A DNA stretch of 64,000 nucleotides from Tenacibaculum ovolyticum DSM 18103 (lineage in GTDB: Bacteria > Bacteroidota > Bacteroidia > Flavobacteriales > Flavobacteriaceae), in assembly GCF_000430545.1 (NCBI RefSeq), contig NZ_KE387164.1, positions 280,807 through 344,806 on the forward strand, read 5' to 3'. A model generated the notes under the pieces. That model searched no databases, was not told where the DNA came from, and saw nothing but the letters and a program-made list of their open reading frames with translations. Position 1 is the stretch's first letter. Every line of letters starts with the position of its first letter. Shown piece by piece: positions 19,102 through 28,801 of this stretch. Position numbers and translations under genes: made by a program.

Positions 19102-20247
19102 CTATCTAGTTACTAAAACAGAAACAGCATTTCCTCCAAAACCAACAGCATTTACTAATATTTTGGTTATTTTTTTAGGGAGTATTTGTTTCTCTGCAAA
19201 CGGAACTTCTATTGCTTTTTGATTTTGTAACATTAATACAGCCAATTCTAAACTAAGCAGTCCAGAAGTACCAAAAGTATGTCCTACCTTCCATTTATTA
19301 GTCGTTAAAAAAGGAATTTTATCATTAAAAACTTCATGAATAGCATTAATTTCTGATGAATCTCCTTTTATAGTTCCTGGGGCATGCATAACAATAGCAT
19401 CAATATCATTTATAGAAGTACCTTTTAAAGCCATTTTCATAGATTTCTGAAAACACTCTGCATTTGCAGTAACCGATGTGTTGTGTTTTAGTACTTCAGT
19501 AGCATAACCAACACCCTTAATAAGAGCAATTGCGTTTTCTTTTGCTCCTTTTTCTAAACAAAAAACGGCAGCAGCCTCTCCTAAAACCATGGTGTTTTTC
19601 TTTTTTTCTAAATCGAAAGCTTTACAAGGATACTCGTCAGTTTCTTTTGAGTATACTTTTAAGGCCTGCATTTGAGCAATCGTAAAATCGGTTAAAGAAG
19701 CTTCACTTGCACCAATCATAAACTTTTCTGACATGCCAGATTGTAACCAAGCAACGCCGTTTAATAATGAGTGTAAACCAGTAGAACAAGTAATAGAATG
19801 AGAAATTTCAGGGCCGTTTGATTGTAAATCATGTGCAATCCATGAAGAAATGTTTCCCAAAGTTGTTGTAGGAGAACTTAATGTTGATGATTTACCAGTT
19901 TCTAAAAACTCTTTATGATATTTTTCAAATAAAGAAGTCGCACCACGAGAAGAACCAATATTAATTCCAAAATTATCTTCTGACTTCCAATCTGTACTGT
20001 CAATTGCTTTTCTAGCAACTAGTATTGTATATAAAACAGAAGCATCTAAGTTTTTATATTTAGTATCTGAATTTTTTATTTTTTCAATATTAAGTTTGTC
20101 ATCACTTGTTAATTGCCCAGTCCAAACATTTTCTTTTAAAGTTAAGAAATGTTTAGTGTTTAAATAATTTTCCCAAATTTGTTCAGAAGTGCTTCCTAAA
20201 GCAGAAACTGAAGCAAAAGATGTAATAGAAATAGGTTCTTTCAACAC
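19102..20247 (-). CDS. beta-ketoacyl-ACP synthase-like protein of the biotin locus
   Basis: 381-residue KAS I/II-type condensing enzyme with a complete Cys-His-His triad: Cys154 (SITCSTGLHS), His288 (VMHAPGT) and His323 (WKVGHTFGTSG). It would elongate acyl chains on ACP by decarboxylative condensation. Its position between bioB and bioA suggests it helps build the pimeloyl precursor of biotin, since bioC and bioH are absent, but that is inference. The start is a GTG at 20247 or TTG at 20244; the frame has no earlier ATG. A perfect -7 box lies 13 bases upstream. Being shorter than FabF (about 410), it may have a narrower role than general fatty acid synthesis. Confidence 0.85.
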   Translation of the reverse strand: MLKEPISITSFASVSALGSTSEQIWENYLNTKHFLTLKENVWTGQLTSDDKLNIEKIKNSDTKYKNLDASVLYTILVARKAIDSTDWKSEDNFGINIGSSRGATSLFEKYHKEFLETGKSSTLSSPTTTLGNISSWIAHDLQSNGPEISHSITCSTGLHSLLNGVAWLQSGMSEKFMIGASEASLTDFTIAQMQALKVYSKETDEYPCKAFDLEKKKNTMVLGEAAAVFCLEKGAKENAIALIKGVGYATEVLKHNTSVTANAECFQKSMKMALKGTSINDIDAIVMHAPGTIKGDSSEINAIHEVFNDKIPFLTTNKWKVGHTFGTSGLLSLELAVLMLQNQKAIEVPFAEKQILPKKITKILVNAVGFGGNAVSVLVTR

Positions 20248-20260
20248 TTTAAAGTTTTGA

Positions 20261-20268
20261 CAAAAATA
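20261..20268 (-). promoter_or_regulatory. -7 box of ketoacyl synthase promoter
   Basis: Minus strand TATTTTTG, a perfect -7 match, between the divergent ketoacyl synthase and Coa1-like genes. Confidence 0.55.
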
Positions 20269-20329
20269 ATGGTAAAATCAACTATTACGAAATAAATAAA
20301 TATTTATCTTGTGGCTAAATTTAAAAAGA

Positions 20330-20779
20330 ATGAGTGAACAAGAGGAAAAAAGTTGGTTTAGTAGAAATTGGGGATGGGTTGTGCCTGTGGGAGGCTGTGG
20401 ATGTGGCTGTCTTGGGCTTATTTTATTGTTTGTTTTTGGAATTGGAGCTACTATTTTGGGAGTTTCAGAAATGATGACGAATTCTGTACCTGTAGAATAT
20501 GCTATAGAACAAGCATCTAAAAACGAAAAAGTAATTCAATTTTTAGGTGAACCAATAGAAAGTTATGGTATACCATCTGGAAATATATCATTAGATAATG
20601 ATGATGGAAATGTTGATTTCTCAATTTCAATAAAAGGTCCGAAAGGTAAAGGGACTTTAATTGTTAGCGGAATTAGAGTAAATGGAGAATGGGCTTATGA
20701 AGATTTATATGTTCGTATTAAAGAAACACAAGAAGAAATAAACTTATTAGTAAACGAAAAGGTTTTAGAAGATATCTAA
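20330..20779 (+). CDS. Coa1-like single-span membrane protein
   Basis: 149 residues: a cytoplasmic N-terminus, one membrane helix (about residues 17-42) that opens with an unusual Gly/Cys cluster GGCGCGCLG, and a soluble domain matching the cytochrome oxidase assembly factor Coa1/DUF superfamily pattern (VIQFLGEPIESYGIPSGNIS ... GTLIVSGIRVNGEWAYEDLYV). Relatives in bacteria are uncharacterised. The frame is open from TTG 20309; the ATG at 20330 gives the more natural N-terminus. It is the only plus-strand gene within the biotin locus, and its last 15 bases overlap the end of bioA. Confidence 0.72.
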   Translation: MSEQEEKSWFSRNWGWVVPVGGCGCGCLGLILLFVFGIGATILGVSEMMTNSVPVEYAIEQASKNEKVIQFLGEPIESYGIPSGNISLDNDDGNVDFSISIKGPKGKGTLIVSGIRVNGEWAYEDLYVRIKETQEEINLLVNEKVLEDI

Positions 20780-20789
20780 AACCTTTTCG
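20755..20789. terminator. bidirectional terminator inside overlapping 3' ends of two genes
   Basis: Perfect 15-base arms CGAAAAGGTTTTAGA / TCTAAAACCTTTTCG with a five-base loop. It spans the stop codons of both the Coa1-like gene (20779) and bioA (20765), so the terminator stem codes for protein on both strands. Confidence 0.75.
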
Positions 20790-22030
20790 ATTGTTGTATA
20801 AACTTTATTTAACTGCTCTTTTGTAATTACATAAGGAGGTTGAATATAAATGGTATTTCCTAACGGGCGTAAAAATACTCCGTCATTCATAAAATGTTTT
20901 AATAATTGGTCACGTAAAGTACCATAACGCCCCGCATTAGTTTTTAAATCTATGGCTAAAATCACTCCTTTAGAACGTGTATTTGCTACTTTAGGATGAT
21001 TTTTAATTCGCTCTTCAAATGTTTTATGAGAGGTAATAATATACTGTATACTGTTTTGAATTTCTTTAGTTTGCAATAACTCTATACTAGCTAAAGCAGC
21101 ACTACAAGCTATAGGATTTGCCGAATAAGTATGACAATGAAAAAAGCCTTTAGCAATATCAGTACTTAAAAAAGTACTGTAAATTTCTTCAGTGCAAGAA
21201 GTGATAGCCATTGGTACCAATCCACCAGTTAAAGCCTTACTTAGGCAAATAATGTCAGGTTTTGTAGCAACTTCATCAGAAGCAAAATTATTTCCTGTCT
21301 TACCAAAACCAGTCATTACTTCATCTGCAATTGTTAAAATAGCGTTTTCTTTGCAGAATTTTAAAACCTCATTTAAATCTGTAGCTTCATGAATTTTCAT
21401 TCCAGCAGCCCCTTGCACTAGAGGTTCGTAGATAAATCCTGCAATTTTGTTTTCAGCAACAATTTGTTTTAATTGTTTTAAAATAGCTTCATTATTTGTT
21501 CCATTTGGAATAGGAATGCGCTTAATATCCATTAAAAAATCCTCAAACGGGCCATTATAAGCTGATAATCCAGAAACAGACATCGCTCCAAAAGTATCCC
21601 CATGAAAACCATCTTCAAAAGCAATAAATGTAGTTCGTTTTTCTCCTTTATTAAAATAGTATTGTAATGCCATTTTAATTGCAGCTTCTACGGCTGTGGA
21701 ACCATTATCATTAAAGAAAATTCTGTTTTGATTTTTAGGAAGAATTTTAATTAGCTCTTCCGATAATTTCACCGCAGGCTCATGTGTAAAATCACTAAAC
21801 ATTATTTGATCTAATGTTTGCATTTGTTTGTAAACATGAGTAGTAATAAAATCATTGCAATGCCCAAACATACAGGTATACCATGATGAAATAGCGTCAA
21901 TGTATTCATTGCCATCTTCATCAGTTAAAATACATCCCTTTGCTTTTACAATCCCTAAGCTATCTGGGTGTGTTTGGTGTTGTTTTAACGGATGCCATAG
22001 GTGTTTTTTATCTCTTTCTTGAAGTGTCAT
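20765..22030 (-). CDS. bioA: adenosylmethionine-8-amino-7-oxononanoate aminotransferase
   Basis: 421-residue class III PLP aminotransferase that makes 7,8-diaminononanoate using SAM as amino donor. The PLP lysine is Lys265 (SKALTGG), with Asp236 (IADEVMTGFG) and the W-S-S-W-Y-T region near the N-terminus (AISSWYTCMFGH) as in true BioA. Its ATG overlaps the bioD TGA by four bases (ATGA), so the two are translationally coupled; its 3' end overlaps the convergent Coa1-like gene. Confidence 0.95.
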   Translation of the reverse strand: MTLQERDKKHLWHPLKQHQTHPDSLGIVKAKGCILTDEDGNEYIDAISSWYTCMFGHCNDFITTHVYKQMQTLDQIMFSDFTHEPAVKLSEELIKILPKNQNRIFFNDNGSTAVEAAIKMALQYYFNKGEKRTTFIAFEDGFHGDTFGAMSVSGLSAYNGPFEDFLMDIKRIPIPNGTNNEAILKQLKQIVAENKIAGFIYEPLVQGAAGMKIHEATDLNEVLKFCKENAILTIADEVMTGFGKTGNNFASDEVATKPDIICLSKALTGGLVPMAITSCTEEIYSTFLSTDIAKGFFHCHTYSANPIACSAALASIELLQTKEIQNSIQYIITSHKTFEERIKNHPKVANTRSKGVILAIDLKTNAGRYGTLRDQLLKHFMNDGVFLRPLGNTIYIQPPYVITKEQLNKVYTTIEKVLDIF

Positions 22031-22635
22031 AATTTCTCTTTAAAAAGTTCAGCATATTCTCTAATTACATTCTTATCAAAATAAGGCTCTTCCTCAATTC
22101 GACCTATAACAGAGACGTTTGTCATTTTTTTGATAATCTCTTCAGTAGTCTTATGTTCATTTCCTGAGAAAATAATTGCAACATCAAACCCTTTTTCTTT
22201 TAATAAATTTAGGGTTAATAAAGTGTGGTTTATGCTTCCTAAATAATGTCGAGAAACTACAATTACTTTATATTCCTGTTTTATAATATCTAAAATTGTT
22301 TCAGAATTATTTAAAGGAACCAATAATCCACCAGCACCTTCAATAACCAAATTTTTTTGTGTTTTCGGTTCTTCGATTTTCGATAGTTCAATAGTTGTTT
22401 TATCAATTTCTGCAGCAGCATGCGGACTCATAGGCGTTTTTAATGCGTATGAATTTGGATGGATTACAGTATTTGAATTAGAAATCAATTGTTTTATTTT
22501 GTGTGAATCTGAATCTTCTAATTCCCCTGCTTGTATAGGTTTCCAATAATCAGCTTCTAAGGCTTCGGTTACAATAGCTGATGCTATCGTTTTTCCTACT
22601 TCTGTAGAAATTCCTGTAATAAAATATTTTTTCAT
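22027..22635 (-). CDS. bioD: dethiobiotin synthetase
   Basis: 202-residue P-loop enzyme that carboxylates diaminononanoate to dethiobiotin with ATP and CO2. Walker A is GISTEVGKTIAS; the substrate loop WKPIQAGELEDSDS and EGAGGLLVPL motifs are present. It follows the DUF2007 gene with no gap (TAGATG) and overlaps bioA by four bases. Confidence 0.95.
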   Translation of the reverse strand: MKKYFITGISTEVGKTIASAIVTEALEADYWKPIQAGELEDSDSHKIKQLISNSNTVIHPNSYALKTPMSPHAAAEIDKTTIELSKIEEPKTQKNLVIEGAGGLLVPLNNSETILDIIKQEYKVIVVSRHYLGSINHTLLTLNLLKEKGFDVAIIFSGNEHKTTEEIIKKMTNVSVIGRIEEEPYFDKNVIREYAELFKEKL

Positions 22636-23013
22636 CTAAAAGATTGTTTTACAATCGTTACAAATTAATTTTCTGCTTTCAAAAAAAGGAAATAACATAT
22701 AGAAAAAACTTTTACGTTGAGATGGAGCAACTAATATTTTTGATGAGCTGCATTTTTTACAATGTATAGGTTTTCCACTATCATCTTTTTCATATACTAT
22801 TATTTCATTATATATACGCAATGCTCTTTCTAAATCATCGTTATGTACTATTAATTTTACGCCTCCTATTGCTTGACTTATCAAAGGATCTGAGTCAATA
22901 GTTTTTTCGTCCATTAATAAAGTTCTAATGCCATCTGATTCTAATCTAGATTTTATTACGTGAGCTTCCGTGGAGTATTCAAAAACTGTAAGAATAGTAT
23001 AATTATCTCGCAT
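22636..23013 (-). CDS. DUF2007 protein with C-terminal zinc ribbon
   Basis: 125 residues. The first 75 match the DUF2007 pattern (VFEYSTEAHVIKSRLESDGIRTLLMDE ... GVKLIVHNDDLERALRIYNEI), a small signal-transducing-type fold. The tail has a four-cysteine zinc ribbon: CKKC (about 84-87) and CNDC (about 118-121). Its role is unknown. It is wedged tightly between bioF and bioD (gap 8 and 0 bases), so it is made with the biotin enzymes. Confidence 0.8.
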   Translation of the reverse strand: MRDNYTILTVFEYSTEAHVIKSRLESDGIRTLLMDEKTIDSDPLISQAIGGVKLIVHNDDLERALRIYNEIIVYEKDDSGKPIHCKKCSSSKILVAPSQRKSFFYMLFPFFESRKLICNDCKTIF

Positions 23014-23021
23014 TATAATTT

Positions 23022-24146
23022 TTAAACAAATGTAGCAAGGTTCTCTAAAACACTTGTAATTTCTTTGTAAGAATTATAAGAGTGTAAACAAAAACGTAAC
23101 CTTTCTTCGTTTTTATTTACAGTAGGAGATAAAATAGGTTTTACATCGAACCCTTTTTTCTTTAGTTGATTCGCAATTTCTTTTACTTTTTTGTTACCAG
23201 GGATTACACAGCAATGAATAGCTGAATTGCTTTTTATAAAATTAAGCTGTAATCTATTAATTTCTTGTTTAAAAAATGAAATATTTTTTTCAAGTGATTT
23301 TTTAGATTCACTCTTTGAAAGCTCCAAATATGCAAATTTAATAGTAGCTAAAGAATGAGGTGAAAGGCCAGTGGTATAAATAAAACTTCTAGAGAAATTA
23401 ATTAAATATTGCTTTAGTTCATCAGTCCCTAGAATGACAGCTCCGTGGCAGCCAAGTGCTTTTCCAAATGTGATAATTTGAGCAAAAACAGCTTTTTCTA
23501 AATGTAACTTCTGAACTAATCCTTGGTTAAAAATACCAATGGCATGTGCTTCATCTATTATTAAATAAGCTTTGTGTTTTTTTGCTATTAATGAAATTGC
23601 TGTTAAATCAGGAGAATCACCATCCATAGAAAAAACAGATTCTGTAACTATATATATATCAGAATTGCTGTTTTTAATTTGTTTTAGAATTTTATTCTCT
23701 AGGTCTTCTGTGTTATTATGCTGAAATTTAAAAGATTTAGCATTTGAAAGTTGAATACCATCACGAATAGAAGCATGAATAAATTCATCATATAAAATAA
23801 CATCACCTCGTTGTGGTACTGAAGAGAAAAAACCAATATTAGCATCGTAGCCAGAATTAAATATTAAAGCAGCTTCAGAATTATGAAATTGGCATATTTT
23901 TTTTTCTACGTTATCATATAGACTATGGTTTCCAGATAGAAGTCTTGAACCTGTTGCACCGTTTTGTTTAAAATTATTTTCTGTTAGGTATTGATGACTT
24001 CTATTAAAAATTATTTCAGAGTTAGCGAAGCCTAGATAATCATTGGAAGAAAAATCTATTAAAGCGTTTTTCTCTCCAAGAGTTCTTAAAGATTGGTTTT
24101 CTTTACGCTGTTGTAGTTTATTTGTAAGTTTTTTTGAAAGTTGCAT
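23022..24146 (-). CDS. bioF: 8-amino-7-oxononanoate synthase
   Basis: 374-residue alpha-oxoamine synthase that joins pimeloyl-ACP/CoA and alanine. The FSSNDYLGF motif, DEAHAIG (Asp198, His201) and PLP Lys229 in TFGKALGCHG are intact. It is the first gene of the bioF-DUF2007-bioD-bioA operon. The start lies just after the terminator of the tRNA-Asn pair, so transcription is from a promoter overlapping that hairpin or from read-through. Confidence 0.9.
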   Translation of the reverse strand: MQLSKKLTNKLQQRKENQSLRTLGEKNALIDFSSNDYLGFANSEIIFNRSHQYLTENNFKQNGATGSRLLSGNHSLYDNVEKKICQFHNSEAALIFNSGYDANIGFFSSVPQRGDVILYDEFIHASIRDGIQLSNAKSFKFQHNNTEDLENKILKQIKNSNSDIYIVTESVFSMDGDSPDLTAISLIAKKHKAYLIIDEAHAIGIFNQGLVQKLHLEKAVFAQIITFGKALGCHGAVILGTDELKQYLINFSRSFIYTTGLSPHSLATIKFAYLELSKSESKKSLEKNISFFKQEINRLQLNFIKSNSAIHCCVIPGNKKVKEIANQLKKKGFDVKPILSPTVNKNEERLRFCLHSYNSYKEITSVLENLATFV

Positions 24147-24156
24147 TGTGTAAAAA

Positions 24157-24190
24157 TAAAAAAGACTTACGAATATGTAAGTCTTTTTTT
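24157..24190 (-). terminator. terminator of tRNA-Asn unit
   Basis: On the minus strand an A/T-flanked stem GACTTAC / GTAAGTC (10-base arms including flanking A/T) with a six-base loop is followed by T residues, just after the second tRNA-Asn gene and before bioF. Confidence 0.85.
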
Positions 24191-24191
24191 G

Positions 24192-24265
24192 CTCCTCCTT
24201 TAGGACTCGAACCTAAGACCCTCTGATTAACAGTCAGATGCTCTAACCAACTGAGCTAAGGAGGA
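24192..24265 (-). tRNA. tRNA-Asn (GTT), copy downstream
   Basis: Reads 74 bases on the minus strand with acceptor arms TCCTCCT / AGGAGGA, anticodon loop CTGTTAA (anticodon GTT), TTCGAGTC T-loop and discriminator G. The 3' CCA is not encoded. Identical to the copy at 24334-24407. Confidence 0.97.
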
Positions 24266-24333
24266 ATGTTCATATAGAACAAATATGTATGTTGCAGAAA
24301 TTATCGGCTTCTACGTTGCCTTTGTTTATTTTG

Positions 24334-24407
24334 CTCCTCCTTTAGGACTCGAACCTAAGACCCTCTGATTAACAGTCAGATGCTCTAACCAACTGAGCTA
24401 AGGAGGA
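24334..24407 (-). tRNA. tRNA-Asn (GTT), copy upstream
   Basis: Identical 74-base cloverleaf with anticodon GTT; 68 bases separate it from the second copy. CCA is not encoded. A full -33/-7 promoter lies 32 bases before it. Confidence 0.97.
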
Positions 24408-24438
24408 ATTTAAAGCGGACTTGCTTTAAAAGCGAGTG

Positions 24439-24468
24439 CAAATTTAAGGGCTTTTTTGATATTTGCAA
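24439..24468 (-). promoter_or_regulatory. promoter of tRNA-Asn pair
   Basis: Minus strand TTG (complement of 24466-24468) and perfect TAAATTTG (24439-24446) separated by 19 bases. Transcription would run through both tRNAs to the hairpin at 24157-24190. Confidence 0.8.
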
Positions 24469-24629
24469 ATTTTTTTTGATAAAAAAATGAATATTTTTTT
24501 TTGTTACTTGGTTTTTAGTGTTTTATGTTTTTTGAATGAATGTTTGTAAAAGTGTTAGGTTGGTCTTGTTCTCGTAATTTAAAGAAGCAAATTAAGCGTG
24601 AAAAAAAGTTTTATTTTTAGTAAAAGTTG

Positions 24630-24637
24630 TATTTTTG
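24630..24637 (+). promoter_or_regulatory. -7 box of sucA promoter
   Basis: Perfect TATTTTTG 40 bases before the sucA start; no strong -33. Confidence 0.55.
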
Positions 24638-24677
24638 TCACCATTATTCTTATTGATAGAAAAGCATAGTAAAATAT

Positions 24678-27404
24678 ATGGACAAATTTTCGTTCTTAAA
24701 CGCAGCACATACCGGATTTATAAGTGATTTGTACGAACAGTATCAAAAAAATCCTGATGCAATAGAACCAAGTTGGAGAAGTTTTTTTCAAGGATACGAT
24801 TTAGCAAATGAAAATTATTCGTTGACAGATGAAGAAGTTTCTGTTGAAATTCCTGAAGAAGTACGTAAAGAATTTTTAGTAATAGACTTAATTAACGGAT
24901 ACCGTACAAGAGGGCATCTTTTTACAAAGACAAACCCGGTACGCGATCGTAGAAAATATAAACCAACGCTAGATATAGATAATTTTGGTTTATCTAATAA
25001 AGATTTATCTACCGTTTTTAATGCAGGTGAAATTTTAGGTATGGGTGCAAGTCCGTTATCTGAAATAATTTCACACCTACAAGCAATTTATTGTGATAGT
25101 ATTGGTGTGGAATACATGTATATACGTAATCCTGAGGAGGTAAAATGGTGGCAAGGTCGTTTGAATAAAGACGAAAACCAATCTAACTACGATATTGATA
25201 GTAAGAAATACATTCTTACAAAATTAAATCAGGCATCTACTTTCGAAAGTTTTTTACAAACAAAGTATGTAGGTCAAAAGCGTTTCTCTATTGAAGGAGG
25301 TGAAACATTAATTCCAGGAGTAAGTGTTGCGCTTCGAGATGCTGCAGAAAAATATGGAGTAGAAGAATGTGTTTTAGGAATGGCACACCGTGGTCGTTTG
25401 AATACATTAGTAAATATCTTTAAAAAACCAGTTCGCGATTTATTTAGCGAGTTTGAAGGTAAAGATTTTGAAGATCAGGATATTGATGGAGATGTTAAGT
25501 ATCACTTAGGATTAACATTAAGTAAAGAGTACAAAGGAGGACAAAAAATGAAGATGAATTTGGTTCCAAATCCATCACATTTAGAAACAGTAGCTGCAGT
25601 TGCTGAAGGAATTGTTCGCGCTAAAGTAGATTTAGATTATAAAGGAGATAATGGTAAAATTTTACCAATTATAGTGCATGGAGATGCAGCAATAGCTGGG
25701 CAAGGTATTGCATATGAAATAGCTCAAATGATGACCTTAAATGGTTATAAAACAGGAGGTACTATTCATGTAGTCGTAAATAACCAAGTTGGATTTACAA
25801 CTAATTATTTAGATGCACGTTCTAGTACTTATTGTACTGATGTTGCTAAAGTAACGTTGTCACCAGTGTTGCACGTAAATGCAGATGATGCTGAGGCAGT
25901 TTGTCATGCAATGGAAATGGCTGTTGAATATCGAATGAAATTCAAAAAAGACATTTACATTGATTTATTAGGATATCGTAAATATGGACACAACGAAGGA
26001 GATGAGCCTCGTTTTACACAGCCAAAATTATATAAAGCAATTTCTAAGCATCAAAATGCAAAAGAAATTTATGCTGCTAAATTAGTTGAAGAAGGAAGTA
26101 TTTCTTCTGAATTTGTAAAAGAAATTACAGATGAGTTTAAAACTCATTTAGAGGCTGAGTTTATAGAGTCTAAAAAGAAAACAACTTCTAAAATTCAAGA
26201 ATTTATGCCAGAAGTTTGGGATGGATTCGTACGTAAGCAATTACAAGATATGTTACAACCCGTAGATACTACGTATTCGGTTGAAGCATTAAAAAATATA
26301 GCGAAAGTAATTTCGAATACTCCAGAAGGGCATAAGTTTGTTCGTAAGGCTGAACGTATTTTAAAAGGTCGTGAAAAAATGGTCTTTGAAGAAAATGCTT
26401 TAGACTGGGGAACAGCAGAAAACCTAGCATACGGAACATTACTAGAAGAAGGATTTAATATTCGTATTTCTGGAGAAGACGTAGAAAGAGGAACTTTCTC
26501 TCACCGTCATGCAATTATGCGTGATGAAGAAACTTTAGAGCGTGTTAATTTATTAAACACGAATCCGAATAATAAAGGAGAAATGACAATTTTTAATTCT
26601 CATTTATCAGAATATGGAGTTTTAGGATTTGATTACGGATATGCAATGGCAGCTCCAAATACATTAACTATTTGGGAAGCACAGTTTGGTGATTTTGCGA
26701 ATGGAGCACAAATTGTATTTGATCAATATATTTCTTCGGCAGAAGATAAATGGAAACTACAGAACGGGTTAGTAATGTTATTACCTCATGGATATGAAGG
26801 GCAAGGACCAGAACATTCATCAGGAAGAATAGAACGTTTCTTACAGTCATCAGCAATTGATAACTGGACAATAGCAAACTGTTCTACTCCATCAAATATA
26901 TATCACATTTTACGTCGTCAGATGAAACGTGATTTTAGAAAACCATTGGTTGTTTTTACACCGAAGAGTTTATTACGTTTACCAAAGGCGGTAAATACTA
27001 TTGAAGAACTTGCTAACGGAACATTTGAAGAAGTAATTGATGATACTATTGATACTTCTATAGTTACAAAAATGGTTTTTTGTACAGGTAAGTTTTATTA
27101 TGATTTATTGGATGAGCGCGAAAAGTTAGAAAGAAATGATGTAGCTTTGATTAGAATAGAGCAATTATTTCCATTACAGAACGATCAGATAAAAGTTATA
27201 ATGGATAAATACCCGAATGTAAAACGTTATGTTTGGGCACAAGAGGAACCAAAAAACATGGGGTCTTGGAGTTATATGTTAGAGCGATTTGAATTTGCTA
27301 AGTTAGAATGTGCATCGAGAGATTACCATTCGGCACCAGCAGCAGGTTCAAGTGCTAGATATAAACGACGTCACCAAAAAGTGTTAGATAAAGTTTTCGA
27401 TTAA
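24678..27404 (+). CDS. sucA: 2-oxoglutarate dehydrogenase E1 component
   Basis: 908-residue thiamine-diphosphate enzyme that decarboxylates 2-oxoglutarate in the TCA cycle and passes the succinyl group to E2. The N-terminal [21 protein letters not shown] tail, [23 protein letters not shown] (ThDP), NNQVGFTT and [16 protein letters not shown] motifs are present, and length is typical. The ATG at 24678 gives the usual start. sucB follows after 37 bases, forming the E1-E2 operon; E3 is not here. Confidence 0.97.
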   Translation: MDKFSFLNAAHTGFISDLYEQYQKNPDAIEPSWRSFFQGYDLANENYSLTDEEVSVEIPEEVRKEFLVIDLINGYRTRGHLFTKTNPVRDRRKYKPTLDIDNFGLSNKDLSTVFNAGEILGMGASPLSEIISHLQAIYCDSIGVEYMYIRNPEEVKWWQGRLNKDENQSNYDIDSKKYILTKLNQASTFESFLQTKYVGQKRFSIEGGETLIPGVSVALRDAAEKYGVEECVLGMAHRGRLNTLVNIFKKPVRDLFSEFEGKDFEDQDIDGDVKYHLGLTLSKEYKGGQKMKMNLVPNPSHLETVAAVAEGIVRAKVDLDYKGDNGKILPIIVHGDAAIAGQGIAYEIAQMMTLNGYKTGGTIHVVVNNQVGFTTNYLDARSSTYCTDVAKVTLSPVLHVNADDAEAVCHAMEMAVEYRMKFKKDIYIDLLGYRKYGHNEGDEPRFTQPKLYKAISKHQNAKEIYAAKLVEEGSISSEFVKEITDEFKTHLEAEFIESKKKTTSKIQEFMPEVWDGFVRKQLQDMLQPVDTTYSVEALKNIAKVISNTPEGHKFVRKAERILKGREKMVFEENALDWGTAENLAYGTLLEEGFNIRISGEDVERGTFSHRHAIMRDEETLERVNLLNTNPNNKGEMTIFNSHLSEYGVLGFDYGYAMAAPNTLTIWEAQFGDFANGAQIVFDQYISSAEDKWKLQNGLVMLLPHGYEGQGPEHSSGRIERFLQSSAIDNWTIANCSTPSNIYHILRRQMKRDFRKPLVVFTPKSLLRLPKAVNTIEELANGTFEEVIDDTIDTSIVTKMVFCTGKFYYDLLDEREKLERNDVALIRIEQLFPLQNDQIKVIMDKYPNVKRYVWAQEEPKNMGSWSYMLERFEFAKLECASRDYHSAPAAGSSARYKRRHQKVLDKVFD

Positions 27405-27441
27405 GAAGAAAAGAAAGTATTTCAGAATAAAAATAAAAAAC

Positions 27442-28656
27442 ATGAGTGTTTTAGAAATGAAAGTTCCTTCTCCGGGGGAATCAATTACAGAAGTAGAAAT
27501 AGCAACTTGGTTAGTTGAAGATGGTGATTATGTTGAAAAAGATCAGCCAATTGCCGAAGTAGATTCTGACAAAGCAACGTTAGAGTTACCTGCGGAAGAA
27601 AGTGGAATTATTACTTTAAAAGCAGAAGAAGGTGATGCAGTTGAGGTTGGTGCAGTAGTTTGTCTTATTGACATGAGTGCTGAAAAACCAGCTGGTGGAT
27701 CTTCTACTGAAACAAAAACAACAGAAGCTCCGAAAGTAGAAGCTCCTAAAAAAGAAGAAGTAAAGGCTGCAACTTATGCAACTGGTACTGCTTCTCCTGC
27801 TGCTAAGAAAGTTTTAGCAGAAAAAGGAATGGATGCTGCATCTGTAAAAGGAACTGGTAAAGATGGACGTGTAACTAAAGAAGATGCTGTTAAAGCTGTT
27901 CCTTCTATGGGTACGCAACCTGCTAATGGTTCTCGTGGAACAGAGCGCAAGAAAATGTCAATGTTACGTAGAAAAGTAGCACAACGTTTAGTTGCTGTAA
28001 AAAGCGAAACAGCAATGTTAACTACATTTAATGAAGTTAATATGCAGCCAATTTTCGATTTACGTAAAGAATATAAAGAAGATTTTAAAGCAAAGCATGG
28101 TGTTGGATTAGGATTTATGTCTTTTTTCACTTTAGCAGTTGTTAGAGCTTTAGAATTATATCCAGATGTAAACTCTATGATTGATGGAGATTACCAAATT
28201 AAAAATGAATTTCAAGATATTTCTATTGCAGTTTCTGGTCCTAAAGGATTAATGGTTCCTGTAATTAGAAATGCTGAAGATTTATCTTTTAGAGGAGTTG
28301 AAAGCGAAGTAAAGCGTTTAGCTTTACGCGCAAGAGATGGACAAATTACTGTTGATGAAATGACAGGAGGAACATTTACAATTACAAATGGTGGTGTATT
28401 TGGTTCTATGTTATCAACTCCAATTTTAAATCCTCCACAAAGTGGAATTTTAGGAATGCATAATATCGTAAACAGACCAATGGCTGTTAATGGTGAAGTT
28501 GTAATTCAACCAATTATGTATGTAGCATTATCTTATGATCACAGAGTTATTGATGGTCGTGAGTCAGTAGGATTCTTAGTTGCTGTTAAAGAAGCATTAG
28601 AAAACCCTGTTGAGTTATTAATGAACAATGATATTAAGAAAGCTTTAGAAATGTAA
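27442..28656 (+). CDS. sucB: 2-oxoglutarate dehydrogenase E2 (dihydrolipoamide succinyltransferase)
   Basis: 404 residues: lipoyl domain (1-75, lipoyl lysine in [13 protein letters not shown]), E3/E1-binding domain (about 112-150, [27 protein letters not shown]), then the catalytic domain ending in [15 protein letters not shown] with the active-site His and Asp. An Ala/Pro/Lys-rich linker separates domains. It transfers the succinyl group to CoA. A terminator lies 26 bases after the stop. Confidence 0.96.
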   Translation: MSVLEMKVPSPGESITEVEIATWLVEDGDYVEKDQPIAEVDSDKATLELPAEESGIITLKAEEGDAVEVGAVVCLIDMSAEKPAGGSSTETKTTEAPKVEAPKKEEVKAATYATGTASPAAKKVLAEKGMDAASVKGTGKDGRVTKEDAVKAVPSMGTQPANGSRGTERKKMSMLRRKVAQRLVAVKSETAMLTTFNEVNMQPIFDLRKEYKEDFKAKHGVGLGFMSFFTLAVVRALELYPDVNSMIDGDYQIKNEFQDISIAVSGPKGLMVPVIRNAEDLSFRGVESEVKRLALRARDGQITVDEMTGGTFTITNGGVFGSMLSTPILNPPQSGILGMHNIVNRPMAVNGEVVIQPIMYVALSYDHRVIDGRESVGFLVAVKEALENPVELLMNNDIKKALEM

Positions 28657-28682
28657 TTTTAGTTACATTTTCTATGAAATAT

Positions 28683-28712
28683 AAATCCTGTACATTTTGT
28701 ACAGGATTTTTT
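28683..28712 (+). terminator. terminator after sucB
   Basis: Perfect 12-base arms AAATCCTGTACA / TGTACAGGATTT with a TTT loop, followed by T residues. Confidence 0.92.
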
Positions 28713-28801
28713 GTTTAAAAGAATTTTTTGGCTCGTTAATTCTCAGCTTTATTTTAGAGAGAATGTGCACTAGTATTTAGGGATATTAAAGTTAATATAT
28801 T

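Noticed and set aside
18817..19116. 99-codon open frame between bioB and the ketoacyl synthase gene
   Set aside because: It overlaps the bioB start on the opposite strand and crosses a dispersed repeat; the product is low in complexity with no recognisable domain.
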